Shown here: positions 1 through 5,511 of the stretch, piece after piece | Position numbering within the stretch: the stretch's first letter is position 1 | Layout of the letters: each line of letters begins with the position of its first letter | NCBI GenBank assembly: GCA_014377055.1 | Contig: JACMQJ010000627.1 | Span: 1 to 8,008, forward strand | Source of the DNA: Candidatus Sericytochromatia bacterium | Lineage (GTDB): Bacteria > Cyanobacteriota > Sericytochromatia > UBA7694 > JACMQJ01 | DNA length: 8,008 bases | Direction of reading: 5' to 3' | The notes under the pieces: model-generated | Database searches by the model: none | What the model was told of the DNA's origin: nothing | The model's input: only the letters and a program-made list of their open reading frames with translations | Translations under genes and position numbers: made by a program

Positions 1-834
1 ACTCATCAAACTATGTATTTGATTAGTAAAGCCAAAAACCTTTACATTTTTCTTTGTATATCTAACGACTTTATCAACTTTTTCTTTTAATCGAGCATTA
101 GTTCCACAACAAACTAGTAGTTGTACAGGTAAGCTTGAATTAATCAACTGTCGGGTAAATTTATAAATGGTTTTTAGACCTACACCACCAGACATAATAA
201 AAACAGTAAACGTGTCTGGATCTAAACCAAGATTTTCTCTCGCTTGTGCTTTTGTAATATGTGTATCCAAAAACACTGGATTAACAGGTGGTCCACCTAA
301 GACTTTTATTTTATGTTCAGGCATACCATAATCAATAAGTTGTTTTTTAGTTACCTCAAGGAAGCCTATCAATAAATCAGCATCTTTATTGACCCAACCA
401 TTCAAAAAATTGTCAGTCATATCTGTACATAATATAACAAAAGGTTTTTTACCAAACCAATTAAGCTTTTTCATTGCTTCAACGATAAAGCTATTAATCG
501 CAGAATGAACAGAAATAATAATATCAGGTTGAAATTCTTTAAACCATTTTGCTAAAATATTGACTACACCTGGAAATACAGGAGTCATCACTTTATCTGT
601 TTTAATATTGTTTAGTAGATGATAACCATATTTTACATATTTAGGATCAGCTTTTAGTAAGTTATCATAAACTCCAAGAGTAAATTTAAGAAACATATTA
701 GCTATTTCATTAACATCTTTAATTATGACTTCATGCTCAGGATATTTTCTGTTAAGGGTTTCTTTGACCATTTTGGCTCCGCTCCTATGACCATTACCAC
801 CTGGACCATAAAGAACAAATATTTTTTTACCCAT
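1..834 (-). CDS. MGDG synthase/GT28-type glycosyltransferase, C-terminus cut by window edge
   Basis: The frame is open from an ATG at 834 to base 1 (278 codons, no stop), so the 3' end lies outside the window. GAGG sits 6-9 nt upstream of the ATG. The N-terminus has a hydrophobic strand and a glycine-rich loop, GPGGNGHRSGA (residues 10-20), matching the GT-B loop of monogalactosyldiacylglycerol synthases and diacylglycerol glucosyltransferases. Other matching blocks are CTDMTDNFLNGW (136-147), GGPPVNPVF (180-188), MSGGVG (214-219), CCGTNARLK (242-250) and VFGFTNQIHSLM (266-277). Such enzymes move a sugar from a nucleotide donor to a lipid acceptor at the inner face of the cytoplasmic membrane. 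The missing C-terminus should hold the rest of the nucleotide-sugar pocket. The fold assignment is strong. Donor and acceptor (a glycolipid, or a peptidoglycan step as in MurG, which is less similar) are not determined. It lies 41 bp after trmB, probably in one transcript. Confidence 0.85.
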   Translation of the reverse strand, partial: MGKKIFVLYGPGGNGHRSGAKMVKETLNRKYPEHEVIIKDVNEIANMFLKFTLGVYDNLLKADPKYVKYGYHLLNNIKTDKVMTPVFPGVVNILAKWFKEFQPDIIISVHSAINSFIVEAMKKLNWFGKKPFVILCTDMTDNFLNGWVNKDADLLIGFLEVTKKQLIDYGMPEHKIKVLGGPPVNPVFLDTHITKAQARENLGLDPDTFTVFIMSGGVGLKTIYKFTRQLINSSLPVQLLVCCGTNARLKEKVDKVVRYTKKNVKVFGFTNQIHSLMS

Positions 835-875
835 TGTTTACCTCAAAAGTAATACTGAAAATAATTTGTATTAAA

Positions 876-1442
876 TTATTTTATTTTTTTAAAAGCAAGA
901 TAATAAATATCCAAACCTTCACTAATACATCTAACTTCCCTGTTGGACATAATATTATCGCTGAGAATATCATGCTCTATAGGCTGAAATGAATCAAACT
1001 CTAAAAAGTTTTTTTGGACAAATTCAGAGTATTCTTTAACATCTGTGCGAACATAAATTATTCCACCAATCTCTAAAGAATTATAGAAAGATTGAATAAA
1101 TTCTTTGTGTAATATCCTACGTTTTTTATGTTTACGTTTCCACCAAGGATCAGGAAAATTAACATAGATATTTCTTATTCTTTCATTAGGTATCTTGGCA
1201 GGAATAGAAACATCAGCAAAAGATTTTTCAACATAAATATTACTAAGTCTTAAATTTTCAATCGCTTTAACTACATAATTAACCAATCCATCTTTTACTT
1301 CAAAACCAATAAAGTTTATATCTTTATATAATTGTGCCTTTTGTAAGATAAATTGACCTTTACCAAAACCTATTTCAATATCAAGAGGTTTTTTATCGTT
1401 AATAAGCACATCAAGTGTATTTGTGGCTTCAATTGCTATCAT
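876..1442 (-). CDS. trmB: tRNA (guanine-N7-)-methyltransferase TrmB
   Basis: TrmB uses S-adenosylmethionine to make 7-methylguanosine at position 46 of the tRNA variable loop in the cytoplasm. The 188-residue product shows SAM motif I EIGFGKGQ (23-30), FIGFEV (44-49), the family signature FPDPWWKRKHKKRR (96-109) and the C-terminal RTDVKEY (132-138). The signature holds the catalytic Asp and the basic tRNA-binding cluster. The E. coli enzyme is about 50 residues longer, mainly at the N-terminus. The shorter form is not a wrong start, because an in-frame TAG lies about 17 nt upstream of this ATG and no other ATG lies between them. The ribosome binding site is weak (AAAAG). It is followed by the glycosyltransferase gene after 41 bp and preceded by the DUF4177-like gene after 126 bp. 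All motifs are intact. Confidence 0.93.
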   Translation of the reverse strand: MIAIEATNTLDVLINDKKPLDIEIGFGKGQFILQKAQLYKDINFIGFEVKDGLVNYVVKAIENLRLSNIYVEKSFADVSIPAKIPNERIRNIYVNFPDPWWKRKHKKRRILHKEFIQSFYNSLEIGGIIYVRTDVKEYSEFVQKNFLEFDSFQPIEHDILSDNIMSNREVRCISEGLDIYYLAFKKIK

Positions 1443-1487
1443 AATTACTTTTAAAATCTAAAAACATACTAATATAATTACTTTTAA
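1441..1487. repeat. 14-bp direct repeat at the trmB start
   Basis: ATAATTACTTTTAA occurs at 1441-1454 and again at 1474-1487, exact over 14 bases and 33 bp apart. The first copy overlaps the trmB start codon and its weak ribosome binding site (minus strand), and the second lies just upstream. It could be a local duplication, a regulatory site pair, or chance in AT-rich DNA. Confidence 0.6.
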
Positions 1488-1495
1488 TATACTAC

Positions 1496-1511
1496 AATCA
1501 AAATAATTATA
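1496..1511 (-). promoter_or_regulatory. Possible trmB promoter elements
   Basis: On the minus strand there is a TATAAT hexamer at 1511-1506, about 65 bp before the trmB ATG, but no convincing -35 box at normal spacing. A TTGATT at 1501-1496 could serve as a -35 for a weaker TTATAT box 18 bp on. The gap to the upstream gene (126 bp) is large enough for a separate promoter. The evidence is hexamer matching only, in very AT-rich DNA. Confidence 0.25.
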
Positions 1512-1568
1512 TAGAGATTAAAGCAAAAAAATTAATATTCGTATGTATTTTGTATTAAACTTAAAAAG

Positions 1569-1787
1569 TTATATTGTCCAAGTTTCGCCAGCTTTTTTCT
1601 TTTCTCTTTTCCAAAAACAAGTAAAAACCATATTTTGTTGAATCATATTTAATAGTTCCCAACCATTTTCACCCATTTTTTGCATGGCTTCAATAGATTC
1701 GATACTTTTTGGCTTAGTTAAATCTATTGGTGGTGTATGAAACTGAAGTTGTGTTACTGAGTATTCCCACTTTGCTCCTGCTGACAT
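1569..1787 (-). CDS. Small DUF4177-like protein
   Basis: This 72-residue soluble protein has no signal peptide or membrane segment. Its outline fits DUF4177-type proteins: an N-terminal KWEYSVTQL strand (6-14), a central helix ending in the hallmark MGENGWELLNM (about 38-48), and a final strand with FWKREKKK (58-65). DUF4177 is an uncharacterised small alpha/beta domain found singly in many bacteria, and no biochemical role can be given. The start ATG at 1787 has AAAAAGG about 11 nt upstream. It reads in the same direction as trmB, 126 bp ahead of it, and diverges from rimI. The family call rests on the KWEY...GWEL...F-KR pattern only. Confidence 0.7.
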   Translation of the reverse strand: MSAGAKWEYSVTQLQFHTPPIDLTKPKSIESIEAMQKMGENGWELLNMIQQNMVFTCFWKREKKKAGETWTI

Positions 1788-1843
1788 AATTAATTTTACC
1801 TTTTTGATTACAATAGAAGATTATTAATGTTTTATAGATATGT

Positions 1844-1872
1844 ATTATATCTTTAAAGTTAAAAATATTATA
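1844..1872 (-). promoter_or_regulatory. Two candidate -10 boxes for the DUF4177-like gene
   Basis: The minus strand carries TATAAT at 1849-1844 and again at 1872-1867, both within 90 bp upstream of the ATG at 1787. Neither has a good TTGACA-like box at 16-18 bp. They lie in the divergent region between this gene and rimI, so one of them probably drives the leftward gene. Confidence 0.3.
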
Positions 1873-1926
1873 GCCATCCAAAAATGATTTTTAGACAAAG
1901 ATCTAATTTTAAATTTAATTAAACTT

Positions 1927-1959
1927 TTGATATTTTGTCACAACCTGTTAAAATATAAT
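1927..1959 (+). promoter_or_regulatory. Candidate rimI promoter
   Basis: TTGATA (1927-1932, five of six matches to TTGACA) is followed after 16 bp by TAAAAT (1949-1954). A perfect TATAAT directly overlaps it at 1954-1959. The distance to the rimI ATG at 1991 is about 32-37 bp, leaving a short leader. No clear operator is seen. Confidence 0.4.
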
Positions 1960-1990
1960 ATATTTCTGGGTATAGTGTGAAAAGATAAAA

Positions 1991-2488
1991 ATGATAAATA
2001 TAGATAGAATGACAATGGAAGATGTCGAGCAGGTTTTACTTTTGGAGAGAACATGTTTTGGCGAGGGATGGACTTCTACTCCTTTCGATAGAGAATTATC
2101 ACGTGAAGATTGCTCATATTTTCTTGCCAAAGAGAATAATAATTTAATTGGTTATAGTGGTTCATGGCTTATACTTGAAGAGTTACATGTAATAATCATG
2201 GCAGTTCATCCTGATTATCGTAGAAAAAAAATAGGTCAAAAACTCCTAATAGAACTTATTAACGATGGTTTAAAAAATAATGCGAAATGGGTCACTCTTG
2301 AAGTAAAAGTGACTAATATGGAAGCACAAAAACTATATGAAAAATTTGGTTTTAGTGTCAAAGGTCGTAGAAAAAACTATTATCAACAGGATAGACAAGA
2401 TGCACTTATTATGTGGACTGAGGATATTGGAACACCTGAGTATCAAGAAAAACTTTCCACTATTGAAAATGAATTAATGAGAGTATAA
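1991..2488 (+). CDS. rimI: Ribosomal protein S18 alanine N-acetyltransferase RimI
   Basis: This is a GNAT-fold enzyme that transfers acetyl from acetyl-CoA to the N-terminal alanine of ribosomal protein S18 in the cytoplasm. The 165-residue sequence aligns along its length with E. coli RimI (148 residues). It has VIIMAVHPDYRRKKIGQKLL (67-86) for the acetyl-CoA loop, then LEVKVTNMEAQKLYEKFGF (103-121), and the RimI-type ending RRKNYY...DALIMW (126-142). E104 and Y116 match catalytic Glu103 and Tyr115 of enteric RimI. Two oddities: the first glycine of the Q/R-x-x-G-x-G loop is Lys80, and the C-terminus extends about 20 residues past the usual end. The ribosome binding site is weak (AAAAGA). 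The stop overlaps the next start as TAATG, which indicates translational coupling. A related GNAT with another protein substrate cannot be excluded. Confidence 0.85.
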   Translation: MINIDRMTMEDVEQVLLLERTCFGEGWTSTPFDRELSREDCSYFLAKENNNLIGYSGSWLILEELHVIIMAVHPDYRRKKIGQKLLIELINDGLKNNAKWVTLEVKVTNMEAQKLYEKFGFSVKGRRKNYYQQDRQDALIMWTEDIGTPEYQEKLSTIENELMRV

Positions 2489-2955
2489 TGATTAACAATT
2501 TAGTTTTTGAAAAAGAAAAAATATCTGCTATTAATAACGCCATATACAATATTTGTTTTAGCTGCCAAGGTTTAGATATTTTATGTGATCGATGTGAGGT
2601 TAATCAGGCAAAGATAAATATCATATCACTACCATTAATCAACAATGAACAAATAGAAATTAAGAATCTTCAAGTTATATATGATAATGCAAATGAAGAA
2701 GATTTAGAGATAGGAGATATTACTTTTGACAAAAATAAAGTTATGCTCGCTCAAAATGCAATTGAAGATTTATGCTCTGGCTGTTTGGGAATAGGGATCT
2801 TATGTTTTGATTGTCAAATCCATGAGTTAAGAAGGAACCTTGCTTCTTTACCACTAATTGATAGTGTTAGAACTTTTGATACTACAGAAAAAAAATCATC
2901 TGCTAAAAGTTGTGGCACTAGTTGCTCAACAGGTTGTAAGCCAAAAAAGAAATAA
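2488..2955 (+). CDS. Cysteine-rich protein with two CxxC-x6-CxxC modules, function unknown
   Basis: I do not recognise this 155-residue protein. It is an internal duplication. Module 1 has C23-x2-C26 and C33-x2-C36, followed by SLPLI (47-51). Module 2 has C96-x2-C99 and C106-x2-C109, followed by SLPLI (120-124). The second copy is shifted by 73 residues, and both share a leading NAI and a central GxxILC. The tail has C142, C146 and C150 (C-x3-C-x3-C) followed by lysines. Eleven cysteines in all, no signal peptide and no membrane segment point to a cytoplasmic metal-binding protein, either zinc or an iron-sulfur cluster (inference). It starts one base inside the rimI stop codon, so the two are translationally coupled and may act together. 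A stem-loop and a terminator follow. Confidence 0.8.
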   Translation: MINNLVFEKEKISAINNAIYNICFSCQGLDILCDRCEVNQAKINIISLPLINNEQIEIKNLQVIYDNANEEDLEIGDITFDKNKVMLAQNAIEDLCSGCLGIGILCFDCQIHELRRNLASLPLIDSVRTFDTTEKKSSAKSCGTSCSTGCKPKKK

Positions 2956-2984
2956 CAAGTTTTTTGAATACTATATTTTTAGAC

Positions 2985-2998
2985 CCCTTGTTAAAGGG
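2985..2998. other. Short GC-containing stem-loop
   Basis: CCCTT (2985-2989) pairs with AAGGG (2994-2998) around a GTTA loop, 30 bp after the stop of the Cys-rich gene. No T-run follows on either strand, so it is not a standard intrinsic terminator. It may protect the 3' end of the rimI transcript. Confidence 0.4.
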
Positions 2999-3020
2999 TA
3001 AAATATCAGAAACAAATATC

Positions 3021-3043
3021 AAAAGCTAACATTTAGGCTTTTT
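3021..3043 (+). terminator. Probable intrinsic terminator of the rimI unit
   Basis: AAAAGC-TAA pairs with TTA-(G)-GCTTTT around a CAT loop, with one bulged G, and the run ends in TTTTT (3039-3043). It follows the Cys-rich gene and precedes the promoter of the O-methyltransferase. The stem is AT-rich, so strength is uncertain. Confidence 0.5.
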
Positions 3044-3053
3044 GTTATATAAT
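3043..3053 (+). promoter_or_regulatory. Candidate -10 for the O-methyltransferase gene
   Basis: The sequence TGTTATATAAT contains TATAAT at 3048-3053 and, in a shifted reading, a TGn-TATATA extended -10. It is about 36 bp before the ATG at 3089. No good -35 box is visible, because the upstream bases are the terminator hairpin. Confidence 0.35.
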
Positions 3054-3088
3054 AGAATTCTTTAATATTTTTTACTAAGGATATAGTT

Positions 3089-3733
3089 ATGCTAGATTCT
3101 AAAATGGCTTCACCTGAAGTTTTGGAATATATTCTAAATTTATTACCAGTATCATCAAAAACATTTTCTGATATTGAGTTACAAGCAGTAAAAGAGCATA
3201 GACCTGTAATATCCAAAGACTCAGGCGTATTTTTAAGCTTATTAGTTAAATTAATGAATGCAAAATATATTCTTGAAATAGGATGTAATATAGGTTACTC
3301 TGCTTCATGGTTTTTATCATCATTACCAAGTAATGGTCATCTTGATACATTAGAATTAAATCAAGATATTGCCGATGAAGCTCAAAAACATTTTGATAAT
3401 TCAGATATGACTGATAAAGTAACGATACATGTTGGTTCAGCCTTAGAAACTATTCCAAACCTAAATAAAGAGTATGATATTTTATTTATTGATGCTGCAA
3501 AAAAACAATATACAAATTATCTTGATATATCACTGCCAAAACTTAGGAGAGGTGGTTTAATACTTGTTGATAATGTTCTCTGGAGCGGTAAAGTTGCCAA
3601 TCAAAAAGTAGATAAAAGTGATAAAATAACTATATCATTACAAGCATTTAATCAATATTTTATGAATCATCAAGGAATACAAGCAACTATATTAACTATT
3701 GGTGATGGTATTGGTTTTGGCATAAAAAGATAA
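3089..3733 (+). CDS. Class I SAM-dependent, metal-dependent O-methyltransferase
   Basis: The 214-residue product has the layout of the COMT/caffeoyl-CoA O-methyltransferase family (Methyltransf_3), which methylates hydroxyl groups, often on catechols, using SAM and a divalent metal. SAM motif I is ILEIGCNIGYSASWF (61-75), the acidic ribose-binding strand is LDTLELN (85-91), and FIDAAKKQYTNY (133-144) and GGLILVDNVLWSGKV (155-169) follow. D135, D161 and N162 match the three metal ligands of the family. Length is normal for the bacterial members (about 210-225). There is no signal peptide, so it is cytoplasmic. AAGGA lies about 8 nt before the ATG. The substrate cannot be read from the sequence. 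The next gene starts 28 bp later but encodes an unrelated exported protein, so context does not help. Confidence 0.88.
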   Translation: MLDSKMASPEVLEYILNLLPVSSKTFSDIELQAVKEHRPVISKDSGVFLSLLVKLMNAKYILEIGCNIGYSASWFLSSLPSNGHLDTLELNQDIADEAQKHFDNSDMTDKVTIHVGSALETIPNLNKEYDILFIDAAKKQYTNYLDISLPKLRRGGLILVDNVLWSGKVANQKVDKSDKITISLQAFNQYFMNHQGIQATILTIGDGIGFGIKR

Positions 3734-3761
3734 TAAACAACGAGGATTTACATCTTATAAC

Positions 3762-4871
3762 ATGAAAAATAATTTAAAAAAAATAGCTCTTATTTCATTA
3801 TTAAGCTTATTATCTAATAATAGTGCTTTTGCTGATAACAAATATACTGCTGTAGATGAATTTTCAAAAGATAAATTTAGCATTGAAGCTGATAAATATT
3901 TAAAAAATAGTAAACTGACTAACTTAGATTTAAATTTTAATGAAAAAGATTTATTAGTTGTTCTACAAAATACTAAAGAATATTATCAAAAACATGGAGA
4001 TGAAGATCCTGTTGTCAAACGTGAAGGTATATTATCCTCAGTTGGCGTGAGTCTAAAAAACATTTTGGAAACAATTGACTTTATGATTGATAGTCTTCAA
4101 GAAGATATAAAATATAATAAACCAATTAGATTAAAAGACCATGACTTTATTAATAAAAATTTTAAAGTAATTAGATGGTTACCATATAATGCTCCAGATA
4201 AAAATCAAAAAGAACAAATAAGAATCACTAAATACGCTATTTTTACTCATCAAGGCTCTAAAACAAAAAATAACATTTTTAATATTCCTCTGTATTCTAT
4301 TAAAAGCTTAGATACTTATTTTTTAAAAAAGTATAGCAAACAGGATATTTTATCAGGTATATATGAAAAAGGTGGCAAAGAATTTGGCAAAGTTGAGCCT
4401 ATGGTTTATCTTACTAGAGAAGGATTAGAGGAGGCTTTAATGGAAGGGACAATATTAATAAATTTTCCTGATAAAACCTCTAAAATGTATAACGTTGATA
4501 AAAACAATGGTGTTGCTTATATAAAAGGTTTGAACCCTAAACAACAAAAACGATATTGGTATTTTAAGCAAGTTGATAATATAAATGGATATGGTAACAA
4601 AATAGAAAATAGAATAAAAATAAAACCTGGAGTTACTTTTGCAGGTGATGTTTTTAATATTGGAATTGGTAGAATTGTTGCTCTTGAGTATTCCGTTTCT
4701 GGCGAAAAAAAAATAAAATTAGGAATAATTGGAGATACGGGTGGAGCTTTTTTACCTAACTTATTTCAACTAGATTATTTAGCTGGTATCTATAAAACCA
4801 AACAAGATTTTATTAATAAGAGTAAAAGCTTACCTCCCTATGTTAATGTTTACTTTTTAATTAAAAAATAG
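3762..4871 (+). CDS. Secreted divergent MltA-like (3D domain) murein transglycosylase-like protein
   Basis: This 369-residue protein has a Sec signal peptide (1-24: basic start, hydrophobic core, cleavage after SAFA) and no lipobox Cys, so it should be periplasmic or secreted. Its second half follows the order of MltA blocks: a strand ITKYAIFTHQGS, NIPLYS, a SKQDILSG helix, EGTILINFPD with a downstream NNGVAY (near 247-253), YWYF, and a C-terminal 3D domain. The 3D domain has the three aspartates D296 (FAGDVFNIGIG), D325 (IGDTGGAF) and D338 (LDYLAG). D338 matches E. coli MltA catalytic Asp308. MltA cleaves the MurNAc-GlcNAc bond to make 1,6-anhydro ends. Differences: MltA is a lipoprotein, and here the segment between NNG and YWYF is far shorter. 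The first half (25-165) is helical and unrecognised. The ribosome binding site GAGGA is rather far (about 15 nt). The fold call is fairly firm; activity is inferred. Confidence 0.62.
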   Translation: MKNNLKKIALISLLSLLSNNSAFADNKYTAVDEFSKDKFSIEADKYLKNSKLTNLDLNFNEKDLLVVLQNTKEYYQKHGDEDPVVKREGILSSVGVSLKNILETIDFMIDSLQEDIKYNKPIRLKDHDFINKNFKVIRWLPYNAPDKNQKEQIRITKYAIFTHQGSKTKNNIFNIPLYSIKSLDTYFLKKYSKQDILSGIYEKGGKEFGKVEPMVYLTREGLEEALMEGTILINFPDKTSKMYNVDKNNGVAYIKGLNPKQQKRYWYFKQVDNINGYGNKIENRIKIKPGVTFAGDVFNIGIGRIVALEYSVSGEKKIKLGIIGDTGGAFLPNLFQLDYLAGIYKTKQDFINKSKSLPPYVNVYFLIKK

Positions 4872-4890
4872 CTTTAAAAAACTAAATATA

Positions 4891-4908
4891 AGATAAATAT
4901 TTTTATCT
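4891..4908. other. AT-only stem-loop downstream of the MltA-like gene
   Basis: AGATAAA (4891-4897) pairs perfectly with TTTATCT (4902-4908) around a TATT loop, 20 bp after the stop codon. It could be a weak terminator, but the stem holds only one G-C pair and no T-run follows. Confidence 0.3.
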
Positions 4909-4955
4909 GAAAATTATCTAAAATAACAATGAAACATTTAAAACAAATCATTGGT

Positions 4956-4961
4956 TATACT
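4956..4961 (+). promoter_or_regulatory. Candidate -10 for the 22-residue repeat protein gene
   Basis: TATACT (five of six matches to TATAAT) lies 45 bp before the start at 5006. It follows ATTGGT and has no convincing -35. The ribosome binding site further down is AAAAGG at 4991-4996. Confidence 0.28.
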
Positions 4962-5005
4962 TTTGTGTATCAAATTATTAAAAATATTCAAAAAGGTATA
5001 TGTTT

Positions 5006-5416
5006 ATGAATAAAAAAATCTTATCGACTATTATTGCTTCATTATTTACTGTTGCTTTAAGTACAAATGTTATGGCAGAAGAAACCGTTGGACAAAAAGT
5101 GGATAATACAGCCGCAAAAATCCACCAATCGACCAATAACACTAATTATAAAATTAAAAAAGGTGTACAAAAAGCTGGAATTAAGTTACATACATCTACA
5201 AATAATACAAACTACAAACTTAAAAAAGGTGTACAAAAAGCTGGAATCAAATTACACACATCTACAAATAATACAAACTACAAAGTTAAAAAAGGTGTTG
5301 AAAAAACTAGTATGAATATTAAAAAAAGCACTAACAATACTAACTATAAAATGAAAAAAGTAGGCAAAAGCATTGATAAAGCGATAAATAATGCGGTTGA
5401 TAATTCAAAAAAATAA
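5006..5416 (+). CDS. Secreted 22-residue tandem-repeat protein, function unknown
   Basis: I do not recognise this 136-residue basic, asparagine- and lysine-rich protein. A typical signal peptide (1-24, cleaved after VMA) precedes a short linker and four tandem 22-residue units (40-61, 62-83, 84-105, 106-127). The invariant core STNNTNYK is followed by a lysine-rich stretch, [ILVM]KK then GVQKAGIKL in the first two units. The tail is DNAVDNSKK-like. Two in-frame ATGs exist, at 5000 and 5006. AAAAGG ends at 4996, which is 3 nt from the first and 9 nt from the second, so 5006 is chosen. The mature protein would be a cationic exported protein, perhaps binding an anionic envelope polymer or forming amphipathic helices with polar turns (inference). 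It is probably its own transcript, with a 12-bp inverted repeat downstream. Confidence 0.8.
   Translation: MNKKILSTIIASLFTVALSTNVMAEETVGQKVDNTAAKIHQSTNNTNYKIKKGVQKAGIKLHTSTNNTNYKLKKGVQKAGIKLHTSTNNTNYKVKKGVEKTSMNIKKSTNNTNYKMKKVGKSIDKAINNAVDNSKK
5123..5386 (+). repeat. Four in-frame 66-bp tandem repeats
   Basis: Units are 5123-5188, 5189-5254, 5255-5320 and 5321-5386, each coding 22 residues. The most recent copy event is out of register with these units: block 5156-5221 and block 5222-5287 differ at only 4 of 66 bases. Units 1 and 4 are far more diverged in codon choice although STNNTNYK is kept, which implies selection on the protein. Confidence 0.9.
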
Positions 5417-5435
5417 TATCAAATAATATTGTTAA

Positions 5436-5470
5436 AATTTAATCTTAAACAACAAGTCTAAGATTAAATT
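5436..5470. terminator. Perfect 12-bp inverted repeat, possible terminator
   Basis: AATTTAATCTTA (5436-5447) pairs exactly with TAAGATTAAATT (5459-5470) around an 11-nt loop. It lies 20 bp after the repeat-protein gene and 42 bp before the next ATG. The stem has only one G-C pair and no clean T-run follows, so it may be a weak bidirectional terminator or a site for a dimeric regulator. Confidence 0.45.
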
Positions 5471-5511
5471 ATCTATAAGCTAATTTAAGAATAAATAATA
5501 GGTATAAAATT

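Noticed and set aside
1558..1570. AACTT-AAA-AAGTT palindrome at the end of the DUF4177-like gene as a terminator
   Set aside because: The stem is only 5 bp with one G-C pair and overlaps the stop codon; too weak to call.
1788..1990. Divergent intergenic region as a riboswitch or small RNA
   Set aside because: Only promoter-like hexamers are visible; no stable stem or recognisable aptamer pattern.
1948..2130. 60-residue minus-strand open frame
   Set aside because: It overlaps the start of rimI and has no supporting ribosome site or family resemblance.
3019..3216. 65-residue minus-strand open frame
   Set aside because: It lies antisense to the terminator and the start of the O-methyltransferase; no independent support.
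5000..5005. Upstream ATG at 5000 as the start of the repeat protein
   Set aside because: It is only 3 nt from the Shine-Dalgarno AAAAGG; the ATG at 5006 has 9-nt spacing and gives a normal signal peptide.
5067..5315. 82-residue frame-shifted open frame in the repeat gene
   Set aside because: It is a by-product of the 66-bp repeat in another frame, with no signal sequence or ribosome site.
5123..5386. Regular 66-bp repeats as a possible CRISPR array
   Set aside because: The repeats are contiguous, in frame, conserved at protein level, and have no unique spacers.
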